DNA of 64,000 nucleotides, taken from Raskinella chloraquaticus (SeqCode) (GTDB taxonomy: Bacteria; Pseudomonadota; Alphaproteobacteria; Rhizobiales; UBA4765). How positions within the stretch are numbered: the stretch's first letter is position 1; each line of letters begins with the position of its first letter. Location of the stretch: the NCBI GenBank assembly GCA_002365175.1, contig DEZK01000002.1, positions 124,001-188,000 on the forward strand, given 5' to 3'. Below are positions 25,632 to 32,373 of the stretch, one piece after another. The notes below the pieces were generated by a model. It saw nothing but the letters and a program-made list of their open reading frames with translations. It was not told the DNA's origin and did no database searches. The translations under genes and the position numbers were made by a program.

Positions 25632-26747
25632 TCAGGCGGCAGCGGCGCGCCTGATCTCGCCGCGAATATCGTCAATCGGGCACAGTTTGCCGGCGCGGTT
25701 CACATGCCAGAACGTCCAGCCATTGCAGGCGGCGGCTCCCTGCACATGGGCGCCGACACGGTGAATGGAGCCGGTGAACCCGTCCACCGTCAGATTGCCA
25801 TCGGCCTTGACGAGGGCGTGGTGGCGTCCCTTGGCGTCGCTGAGCCTGGTGCCGGGGGCGATCAGTCCCGCTTCCACCAGGCAGGCGAAAGCGATGCGCG
25901 GCTCGTCGCGTTTGGCGATGGCCGGCTCCAGCGCTTCGTCCGGCGCGGCCTCGACAGCGGCAAGGCGCGCGGCTGCCACCTCGGCATAGGCCGGATCGCG
26001 CTCAAGGCCGATGAAATGGCGCCCGAGACGCTTGGCGACAGCGCCCGTCGTGCCTGAGCCGAAGAAGGGATCAAGCACCACATCACCGGGCTTGCTGGCA
26101 ATCGACAGGATGCGGTGCAAAAGCGCTTCGGGTTTCTGCGTCGGGTGGGCCTTGCGCCCCTCGGCATTTTTGAGGCGCTCGCCACCCGTGCAGATGGGAA
26201 AGAGCCAGTCGGAACGCAGTTGCAGATCCTCGTTTCCGGCTTTTGACGCCTCATAATTGAAGGTGTAGCCGCGAGCATTCTGATCGCGGCTTGCCCAGAT
26301 CATCGTCTCATGGGCGTTCTGCAGGCGCCGGCCACGGAAATTCGGCATCGGATTGGTCTTGCGCCACACCACGTCATTCAAAATCCAGAAGCCTAGATCC
26401 TGCATCATGGCGCCGACGCGAAAAATATTATGATAGGAGCCGATGACCCATAGTGTGCCCTGGGGCTTCAAGACCCGCCTGCAGGCAAGCAGCCAGGCGC
26501 GGGTGAAGGCGTCATAGGCCTCAAAACTCGAGAAACGGTCCCAGTCATCATCAACCGCATCGACTTTCGAAGCGTCGGGGCGATGCAAATCCTGTGATAA
26601 CTGCAGATTATAGGGCGGATCGGCGAAGACGATATCTACACTGGCGGGCGGCAAATTGCCCATATGGGCGACGCAATCGCCAAGCAGGATGGTATCGACA
26701 GGCAAGGGGGACGAGGACACCGCCTCGCGACGACGCTTTACCGACAT
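25632..26747 (-). CDS. ccrM: CcrM-type adenine-N6 methyltransferase (GANTC)
   Basis: A 371-residue cell-cycle DNA methyltransferase that methylates adenine in GANTC. The beta-class order is seen: DPPY motif in FADPPYNLQLSQDL (about residues 50-63), then the target-recognition region NPMPNFRGRRLQNAHETM, HPTQKPEALLHR, and the SAM-binding DPFFGSGTTGAVAKRL. The C-terminal 80 residues (about 290-371, DAKGRHHALVKADGNL, HRVGAHVQGAAACNGWTFWHV) form the RAMA-like domain of CcrM that helps DNA recognition. ATG 26747 opens MSVKRRREAVSSS; the upstream extension is rejected. It follows rnhB, the usual neighbour, and has a GANTC site in its leader. Confidence 0.95.
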   Translation of the reverse strand: MSVKRRREAVSSSPLPVDTILLGDCVAHMGNLPPASVDIVFADPPYNLQLSQDLHRPDASKVDAVDDDWDRFSSFEAYDAFTRAWLLACRRVLKPQGTLWVIGSYHNIFRVGAMMQDLGFWILNDVVWRKTNPMPNFRGRRLQNAHETMIWASRDQNARGYTFNYEASKAGNEDLQLRSDWLFPICTGGERLKNAEGRKAHPTQKPEALLHRILSIASKPGDVVLDPFFGSGTTGAVAKRLGRHFIGLERDPAYAEVAAARLAAVEAAPDEALEPAIAKRDEPRIAFACLVEAGLIAPGTRLSDAKGRHHALVKADGNLTVDGFTGSIHRVGAHVQGAAACNGWTFWHVNRAGKLCPIDDIRGEIRRAAAA

Positions 26748-26818
26748 GACGCAACTCACCAACGCTTGTTCGCTGCTGACCGCGACGGGCGGGCAACGGC
26801 ACTTATGGTGAAGGGAAA

Positions 26819-26823
26819 GAGTC
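26819..26823. promoter_or_regulatory. GANTC methylation site upstream of ccrM
   Basis: GAGTC lies 72-76 bases upstream of the ccrM ATG, in the gap after rnhB. In Caulobacter, GANTC sites in the ccrM leader tune its transcription through methylation state. Here there is one clear site; a role is inferred. Confidence 0.35.
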
Positions 26824-26845
26824 GATGCCCGGTAAAGGAACGCAG

Positions 26846-27484
26846 TTAACAAGTTGCTGCTGATGATTGACGGAGCCGCAGCGCATCGGCGACGGGGGCA
26901 AAGCCTGCGCGGTGGATGGGGGTTGGGCCGAGGCGGCGGAGCGCCTGCAGGTGGCGTTTCGTGCCATAGCCCATATGCTGCTCGAAACCATAGCCCGGAT
27001 AATCGTTCGCCAGCGTCTGCATGGCGCGGTCGCGGGCGACTTTGGCGATGATGGAGGCAGCGGCGATTGCTGCATATCTGCCATCGCCGCCGATGATGGC
27101 GCTGGCAGGCGCATCCAGCCCCGGCGGCACGTCACGTCCATCAACGACGAAGGCGATGGCGGCGCGCGACAGGGCGTGGGCCGCACGACGCATCCCGGCA
27201 AGCGTGGCGCCACGGATGTTCAAGGCCGCGATGTCGTCTGTCGACATAAAGACAAGAGATACGGCCTCGCCCTCGGCCATGATGCGCGCGAAGAGTTCGT
27301 CACGACGGGACGCGGTGAGCTTTTTCGAATCATCGAGGCCGGGGATGGGCCGGCGAGGATCAAGAAGAACGGCTGCCACCACCAGCGGGCCGGCCAGCGG
27401 GCCACGCCCGGCTTCATCAATGCCCGCCACCCCCTCGTCCAGGATGAGCGATATCGGGCGGGCTTGGCGGGCGGGGCGCATCAT
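26846..27484 (-). CDS. rnhB: ribonuclease HII
   Basis: A 212-residue RNase HII that removes single ribonucleotides and RNA primers from DNA. The active-site Asp-Glu pair is in GIDEAGRGPLAGP (about residues 21-33), followed by DSKKL, SIIAKVARDRAM with the third acidic residue region, and YGFEQHMGYGTKRHLQALRRLG. The start is a double ATG (27484/27481). It is divergent from the chorismate mutase gene by 84 bases and lies just ahead of ccrM. Confidence 0.95.
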   Translation of the reverse strand: MMRPARQARPISLILDEGVAGIDEAGRGPLAGPLVVAAVLLDPRRPIPGLDDSKKLTASRRDELFARIMAEGEAVSLVFMSTDDIAALNIRGATLAGMRRAAHALSRAAIAFVVDGRDVPPGLDAPASAIIGGDGRYAAIAAASIIAKVARDRAMQTLANDYPGYGFEQHMGYGTKRHLQALRRLGPTPIHRAGFAPVADALRLRQSSAATC

Positions 27485-27568
27485 GCGAGATATTTACCCA
27501 CACTCTGGTCCTGTCGACAGAAAAAGTTTTGCTCCCCGTCCCATTGTCAGAGACCGAAGGAGGATATC

Positions 27569-28147
27569 GTGATCGTTCGTGCAAAGATCGGCCGAACGGT
27601 GATCATGGCCTTGATCCTTGCTCTGACGGGGCTGGTGCTGCCGGCGCCGCTCGCGCAGGCAAGCGATGATGGCGCGGTGAAAAAGCTCGTTGGTCTCGTG
27701 GTTGAGCGGCCGCAGGTGATGCCGGGCGTTGCCATGAATAAATGGAACAGCGGGGCGGCGATTGAAGATGCAGTGCGCGAGCAACTGGTGGTGGAGGCCG
27801 CGATCATAGCGAGCCAGGGGCATGGTCTTGATCCGGCATCAATCGGGCACTTCATGCCGGCGCAGATCGAGGCGGCAAGAATCGTGCAGTCGGGCCTTGT
27901 CCTGCGCTGGGTCCAGGAGAAGCATGCGGCCTTCGCCGCGCCGCCTGATCTGGCAACCAGCATCCGCCCGGAACTTGACCGTCTGACACCAGCATTGCTG
28001 GCAGCGCTTCAGCCAGCCCTCAGCGCATTGCGGCGTGATGGGCTGGACGCCTTGATCACCGTCAGCCATGCCGTACCTGCCACACTTGGCCCGGCGCTGG
28101 CGGTGGCGGTGGCGCCGGTGATCGAAGCGGTGCGCAAGGTGCCGTGA
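27569..28147 (+). CDS. exported chorismate mutase, AroQ-gamma type
   Basis: A 192-residue protein with a signal peptide (about residues 1-29, LILALTGLVLPAPLAQA). The mature part has the AroQ-gamma pattern: VAMNKWNSGAAIEDAVREQ with the active-site Lys, then LDPASIGHFMPAQIEAARIV with the conserved QIEA, and SGLVLRWVQ. These align with secreted chorismate mutases that convert chorismate to prephenate in the periplasm. The start is GTG 27569 with an excellent AAGGAGG site 5 bases upstream. No other shikimate gene is nearby. The C-terminal 70 residues are helical and less conserved. Confidence 0.75.
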   Translation: MIVRAKIGRTVIMALILALTGLVLPAPLAQASDDGAVKKLVGLVVERPQVMPGVAMNKWNSGAAIEDAVREQLVVEAAIIASQGHGLDPASIGHFMPAQIEAARIVQSGLVLRWVQEKHAAFAAPPDLATSIRPELDRLTPALLAALQPALSALRRDGLDALITVSHAVPATLGPALAVAVAPVIEAVRKVP

Positions 28148-28160
28148 CGGGATGGTGTTT

Positions 28161-29270
28161 CTAAAACAGTGAGAGCTGGCCGCCTGCGAGCACAGGCCGG
28201 CGGAAATGGCTGGTGTCAAGCCTTGTCCGCGTGCTGCGATAGCCAAGGCGCCGGAGCGCTGCCTGGAAGCGCCGGGCGATCATCCACGCATAGGGGCCCT
28301 CGCCGGTCATGCGCTTGCCGAAGGTCGCGTCATAATCCTTGCCGCCGCGCATGGCGCGGATGATGCTCATGACGTGGCGATAGCGGTCCGGTTCGTGCGT
28401 CATCAGCCATTCGGTGAACAGGTCGCGCACCTCGCGCGGCAGGCGCAGCATCACCCAACCGGCCTCGCGCGCGCCAGCCTCATAGGCTTTTTCGAGGATC
28501 GCCTCGATCTCGTAATCGTTGAGCGCGGGGATCACCGGGGCAATCAGCACCGTGGTCGGGATGCCGGCCGCGCTCAGCCGGCTGATCGCCTCCAGCCGGC
28601 GTTTGGGGGTTGAGGCCCGCGGCTCCAGTGAACGGGCGCGGCGATGATCAAGCGTCGTCACCGATATCGCCACCTTGGCGAGATTGCGCGCCGCCATGCG
28701 CGCCAGAATATCGATATCGCGGGTCACCAGCGCCGATTTGGTGACGATGCCGACCGGATGGCCGGCGCGCTCGAGCACTTCGAGAACGCTGCGGGTCAGT
28801 TTGCGCTCGCGCTCGATGGGCTGATAGGGGTCGGTCGCGGTGCCCAGCGCGATGGTGCGTGGTTCATAGCGCGGATTTGCCAGTTCGCGCTCGAGAAGGT
28901 CGGCGGCATTGTCTTTCGCCACCAGACGGGTTTCGAAATCAAGCCCGGGCGACAGCCCGAGAAAAGCGTGGGTTGGCCGCGCAAAACAATAGACGCAGCC
29001 ATGCTCGCAGCCGCGATAGGGATTGATCGAGCGGTCAAAGGAAATATCAGGCGATTCATTGCGGGCAATGATCGCCCGCGCCATTTCAACCGCCACCTCG
29101 GTGCGGAATGCCGGCAGCGTGTCGACACTGCCCCACCCGTCATCTTCCTCGTGACGCTTCAAAGCCTCAAAGCGACCGACGGCATTCGACACCACGCCAC
29201 GCCCGCGACGGCGCGATTCAGCGATGTGATTGTCGCCTGGCAAAGAGTGGCGGATTGCAAGCTGGGTCAT
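28161..29270 (-). CDS. PA0069-family radical SAM protein (SplB-like)
   Basis: A 369-residue radical SAM enzyme of the PA0069/spore-photolyase-like group. The 4Fe-4S binding motif is Cys88-X3-Cys92-X2-Cys95 in NPYRGCEHGCVYCFARPTH. Further motifs are ALGTATDPYQPIE, GIVTKSALVTRDIDILARM and VLIAPVIPALNDYEIE. The substrate is unknown; relatives repair the spore photoproduct in Bacillus. An SOS-type box directly precedes the start codon, which suggests damage induction. It converges on the chorismate mutase gene with a 13-base gap. Confidence 0.92.
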   Translation of the reverse strand: MTQLAIRHSLPGDNHIAESRRRGRGVVSNAVGRFEALKRHEEDDGWGSVDTLPAFRTEVAVEMARAIIARNESPDISFDRSINPYRGCEHGCVYCFARPTHAFLGLSPGLDFETRLVAKDNAADLLERELANPRYEPRTIALGTATDPYQPIERERKLTRSVLEVLERAGHPVGIVTKSALVTRDIDILARMAARNLAKVAISVTTLDHRRARSLEPRASTPKRRLEAISRLSAAGIPTTVLIAPVIPALNDYEIEAILEKAYEAGAREAGWVMLRLPREVRDLFTEWLMTHEPDRYRHVMSIIRAMRGGKDYDATFGKRMTGEGPYAWMIARRFQAALRRLGYRSTRTRLDTSHFRRPVLAGGQLSLF

Positions 29271-29276
29271 TGCAAT

Positions 29277-29291
29277 GTTCTATCTTTGTTC
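29277..29291 (-). promoter_or_regulatory. LexA/SOS box of alphaproteobacterial type
   Basis: GTTC-N7-GTTC: the half-sites GTTC lie at 29277-29280 and 29288-29291 with TATCTTT between. This is the known alphaproteobacterial LexA consensus. It ends 7 bases from the radical SAM start codon on the minus strand and lies about 70 bases before the glycosyltransferase gene on the plus strand. Confidence 0.65.
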
Positions 29292-29361
29292 TTTGTTGTT
29301 TGCAAGCGGCCTGCGCATTTCCTGCTTGCTCACGGCGCCCGGTTCTCGGCACTGTGGCGCC

Positions 29362-30057
29362 ATGATCAGCGTTATCATCCCCACCTTCAATGCCGCCCAG
29401 GACCTTCCGGCAACGCTATGCGCGCTGGTGCCGGCTGCGGCCGACGGCCTGGTGCGCGAGGTCATCGTTAGTGATGGCGGGTCGCAGGATGAAACACTCA
29501 CCATCGCCGATGCCATGGGCTGTGGCATCGTTCACAGTAACAAAGGGCGTGGCACCCAGCTTGCCGCCGGCGCCGCGCAGGCGCGCGGGCCCTGGCTTCT
29601 TTTCCTGCATGCCGATACCCTTCCCGGCCCTGGCTGGGAGCAAGAGGTGTCGGCCTTTATCGAACGCGCTGACAAGCAGGACGATGACAGGGCTGCGTGC
29701 TTCACCTTTGCCCTCGACAGTTTCGGCGTGAAAGCCCGCCTGCTCGAAGGAATGGTGGCGCTGCGCTGCCTCGTCTTCGCGCTTCCCTATGGCGATCAGG
29801 GGCTGATCATGCGCCTTGGTCATTACCGCCAGCTGGGAGGCTTCCGGCACATACCGTTGATGGAAGACGTCGATATGGTCCGGCGTATCGGTCGCCGGAA
29901 CCTGCAGATCCTGCGCACCAGGGCCATCACCAGTGCCAGGCGTTATGAGAGCGACGGCTATGTCGGGCGCAGCCTGCGCAATCTCTCCTGTCTTGCGCTC
30001 TACCTGCTTGGCACTTCTCCGGAAGCGCTGATGCGTCACTATCAAGGACAAAAATGA
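29362..30057 (+). CDS. TIGR04283-family GT2 glycosyltransferase
   Basis: A 231-residue GT-A fold enzyme. It begins MISVIIPTFNAAQDLPATL, with the nucleotide-sugar site at VSDGGSQDETLTIA and the metal-type FLHADTLPGPGW (D-x-D-like HAD). GFRHIPLMEDVDMVRRIGR follows, then a short amphipathic tail. TIGR04283 proteins are usually paired with a TIGR04282/DUF2064 protein, as here. The acceptor is unknown. Start ATG 29362 gives the typical N-terminus; the frame upstream runs into the radical SAM leader. Confidence 0.85.
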   Translation: MISVIIPTFNAAQDLPATLCALVPAAADGLVREVIVSDGGSQDETLTIADAMGCGIVHSNKGRGTQLAAGAAQARGPWLLFLHADTLPGPGWEQEVSAFIERADKQDDDRAACFTFALDSFGVKARLLEGMVALRCLVFALPYGDQGLIMRLGHYRQLGGFRHIPLMEDVDMVRRIGRRNLQILRTRAITSARRYESDGYVGRSLRNLSCLALYLLGTSPEALMRHYQGQK

Positions 30058-30677
30058 CGAGGTCGCCTGTTCGCCAGCGCAAGGCTGGAAGGTCGCGGCC
30101 CCTGCTGTTCATCATGGCACGGCTGCCGATTGCCGGCGCCGTCAAGACAAGGCTGGCGCGACGGATCGGCGCTATTGGCGCGGTGTCGCTTTATCGTTCA
30201 TTGCTGGCCTCCACCTTGCGCCGGGCGGGGCAAGACAAACGCTGGCGAACGATCCTGGCCGTCACGCCGACCACCGCGGTTCACAGTCCGTTATGGCGAC
30301 GGCTGGCGCCCGGCTGCGAGGTATTGGCACAAAGCTCAGGCGATCTCGGCCATCGTATGGGTAGCCTGCTGGCCCATGCGGGAGCTGCGCCGGCGGCGGT
30401 CATGGGGAGCGATATTGCCGATGTCAACGCCACGCATATCGCGGCGGCGTTCAGCGCCCTCAAGGGCGCCGACGCTGTGATCGCCTATGCCGAAGATGGC
30501 GGATTCTGGTTTTGCGCGGTCAAGGGCGTCACACCACGCTTTCCGGCCGGAAAAGCAGGCGCCTTTGCCGGTATCGCCTGGTCGCGCAGCGACAGCGGAG
30601 AGTTAACCAGAAAAGCGCTGCAAGCGAAGGGATTTCGCGTCGCCAGCGGGCCTATGCGGCGCGATGTTGATGAATGA
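30054..30677 (+). CDS. TIGR04282-family (DUF2064) glycosyltransferase-like protein
   Basis: A 207-residue protein overlapping the previous gene by ATGA, so the two are coupled. The N-terminal LLFIMARLPIAGAVKTRLAR and later VMGSDIADVNATHIAAAFSAL, AVIAYAEDGGFWF give the DUF2064 pattern, a nucleotidyl/glycosyl-transferase fold. Some members are named arsenosugar biosynthesis glycosyltransferases, but no arsenic gene is nearby, so that name should not be transferred. It converges on a pilin gene with a 5-base gap. Confidence 0.82.
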   Translation: MTRSPVRQRKAGRSRPLLFIMARLPIAGAVKTRLARRIGAIGAVSLYRSLLASTLRRAGQDKRWRTILAVTPTTAVHSPLWRRLAPGCEVLAQSSGDLGHRMGSLLAHAGAAPAAVMGSDIADVNATHIAAAFSALKGADAVIAYAEDGGFWFCAVKGVTPRFPAGKAGAFAGIAWSRSDSGELTRKALQAKGFRVASGPMRRDVDE

Positions 30678-30682
30678 AACGC

Positions 30683-30844
30683 CTATTTGACGTTGTTTTG
30701 GACCTTGGTAAAGAGCGCGTTTAAATTGGTACCAAGGCCGTTGACCGCTACGATGACGGTTACCGCGATGCCGGAGGCAATCAGAGCATATTCAATGGCG
30801 GTCGCACCCTTGTTACAGCCGATAAACCGGGCGATTGCGTTCAT
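30683..30844 (-). CDS. Flp/Fap-type pilin (copy 1)
   Basis: A 53-residue prepilin. After a short basic leader (MNAIARFIGCNKG) comes ATAIEYALIASGIAVTVIVAV, with the Glu-Tyr pair that marks Flp pilins processed by a TadV/CpaA-type prepilin peptidase after the Gly. The hydrophobic helix is followed by NGLGTNLNALFTKVQNNV. ATG 30844 has an AAGGAG site 8-9 bases upstream. It is the downstream member of a tandem pair; no tad secretion genes are in the window. Confidence 0.9.
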   Translation of the reverse strand: MNAIARFIGCNKGATAIEYALIASGIAVTVIVAVNGLGTNLNALFTKVQNNVK

Positions 30845-31020
30845 GCCGCTCACTCCTTGCGCGATAATCGTCACGGGAGCCGTTATCCCGCGTCTCTTCG
30901 CTTTTATATTTGACAGGCGTTAATTGAACATTGAATGCCGCCCTAAATTAACGCGCCGAATATATAAAAATTATAATTTTAATTTTTGATTTTATTTCAA
31001 TTTAACAATAATAAACGAAT

Positions 31021-31060
31021 ACAAAAAAAGCAGAACAAGCCGCAAGACTTGCTCTGCTTT
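31021..31060 (-). terminator. intrinsic terminator downstream of Flp copy 2
   Basis: On the minus strand the arms AAAGCAGAGCAAG (31060-31048) and CTTGTTCTGCTTT (31039-31027) pair over 13 positions with one G-U, around an 8-base loop, and run into TTTTTTTGT. It would end the copy 2 transcript before copy 1, so the two pilins may be separately expressed. Confidence 0.8.
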
Positions 31061-31102
31061 ATGTCAGCATACGTGATCAGATAGAGTTGATCGTATCGCT
31101 TA

Positions 31103-31261
31103 TTACAGGGCATCCTTGACTTTGGTGAACGCCGCGTTGAGGTTGGTACCAATGCCCTGAACGGCGCCAATAACAACAACCGCGATGCCAGCAGCAATCA
31201 AACCATATTCAATTGCCGTCGCGCCGCTCTCGCAGGAAAAAAATTCGCGCATCTTGTTCAT
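31103..31261 (-). CDS. Flp/Fap-type pilin (copy 2)
   Basis: A 52-residue prepilin read directly from the sequence because it is short: MNKMREFFSCESGATAIEYG, then a hydrophobic helix and GIGTNLNAAFTKVKDAL. It shares the GATAIEY cleavage/processing block and the TNLNA-FTKV tail with copy 1. The same ribosome site (CAAGGAGTGAGC) precedes both, so they are tandem duplicates. The start is ATG 31261. A terminator follows and a palindrome lies about 100 bases upstream. Product would be a bundle- or Tad-type pilus subunit. Confidence 0.9.
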   Translation of the reverse strand: MNKMREFFSCESGATAIEYGLIAAGIAVVVIGAVQGIGTNLNAAFTKVKDAL

Positions 31262-31356
31262 TCAGCTCACTCCTTGTGCTTACTTTCCGCCATGGCGGAG
31301 CCAGATAATCTTCTTGTCCGGCATGTATGCAATTTAACCGCTGATCTTTGAAATTC

Positions 31357-31387
31357 GGTTAAGTTATTCAATTAAATTGAATTAACC
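31357..31387. promoter_or_regulatory. AT-rich nested palindrome upstream of Flp copy 2
   Basis: A perfect ATTCAATT-A-AATTGAAT palindrome (31366-31382) is enclosed by GGTTAA (31357-31362) and TTAACC (31382-31387). Another TTAACC is at 31334-31339. TTAACC matches the core of the CtrA half-site, which controls pilA in Caulobacter. It could instead be the 3' hairpin of the UDG gene, but no T-run follows it. Confidence 0.45.
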
Positions 31388-31441
31388 TCATATATTTTTC
31401 GATTTGCGTCGTTTCGTGCTTTCAACGCGCTGACCGCGCCA

Positions 31442-32275
31442 TCAGATCCGGCGCAAAGCTTGATGAACTTCCATAAAATCGTTCCATATCAATTTCTTGG
31501 AGAGGGGGTTTCGTAACAGATAAGCCGGGTGAAAGGTCGGCATGGTGGGCAGGACAAGCTGTCCCATGTGCAGGCTCAGCCATTTCCCGCGTTGCTTCAC
31601 GATACCGAGAGAGGAGCCGGTCAGGGCGGAATTCGCCGCGCCACCGAGCAGGACAAGGCATTTGGGTGCCGCCAATTCAATCTGACGTTCGATGAAGGGC
31701 CGGCAGATTGCCAATTCCTGAGGCGTGGGTGTGCGGTTGCCTGGCGGGCGCCACGGTACAACGTTGGCGATATAGACCTTGCTGCGATCAAGGCCGATCG
31801 ATGCCAGAATGCGATCAAGCAATTGCCCGGAGCGCCCGACGAAGGGTTTGCCCTGCAGATCTTCTTCCCGCCCTGGCGCTTCGCCGACCAGCATCAGGGC
31901 TGAACCGGCAATGCCGTCGGCAAAAGCAAGCTGGGTTGCGGCTGCCTTCAAAGCGCAGCCCTCGAAGGCGTTCATCGCCTCGCGCAGCTCGTCAAGGCTC
32001 ATTGCTGCGGCGGCCAGTCGGCGCGCCTCGGCGATGCCGGGTTCACCCTCGATGGCCGGCGCCGAGGGCGGCGTGGTGCTGGCGCGAGGCGATGGCGGCA
32101 CTATCAGGGAAGCAGCTGCGGCTGACCTGTACGGGGAAGCGGGTGCGGCATTGCCCAGAGCGAAGCGGTCGAGCGGAGTTTCGCCAATAGCGCAATCAAC
32201 GCCCATGGCGATATACCAGTCAAGCAGTGCTCTTGCCTGCGCAACGGACATTGCCTCTGTCGCAGATACCTGCAT
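31442..32275 (-). CDS. family 4-type uracil-DNA glycosylase
   Basis: A 277-residue DNA repair protein. The core is in the C-terminal 170 residues: LVGEAPGREEDLQGKPFVG (motif A and the following loop), GLDRSKVYIANVVPWRPPGN, and TFHPAYLLR. Cys107, Cys191 and Cys206 match three of the four cluster ligands of family 4; the first Cys of the usual Cys-X2-Cys pair is Phe104. The N-terminal 100 residues are a Pro/Ala-rich extension not found in the thermophile enzymes. ATG 32275 was chosen; 32251 is possible. Divergent from ETF-QO, an order common in rhizobia. Confidence 0.88.
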   Translation of the reverse strand: MQVSATEAMSVAQARALLDWYIAMGVDCAIGETPLDRFALGNAAPASPYRSAAAASLIVPPSPRASTTPPSAPAIEGEPGIAEARRLAAAAMSLDELREAMNAFEGCALKAAATQLAFADGIAGSALMLVGEAPGREEDLQGKPFVGRSGQLLDRILASIGLDRSKVYIANVVPWRPPGNRTPTPQELAICRPFIERQIELAAPKCLVLLGGAANSALTGSSLGIVKQRGKWLSLHMGQLVLPTMPTFHPAYLLRNPLSKKLIWNDFMEVHQALRRI

Positions 32276-32373
32276 GAATCGGACCCGACTGACGTGAAGC
32301 AGGATAAAATGGTCGCAAGCCTGATGGCGCGCTGCTACATCGGATTTAAACAAACGCGAGGGGAGTGGCAAGA

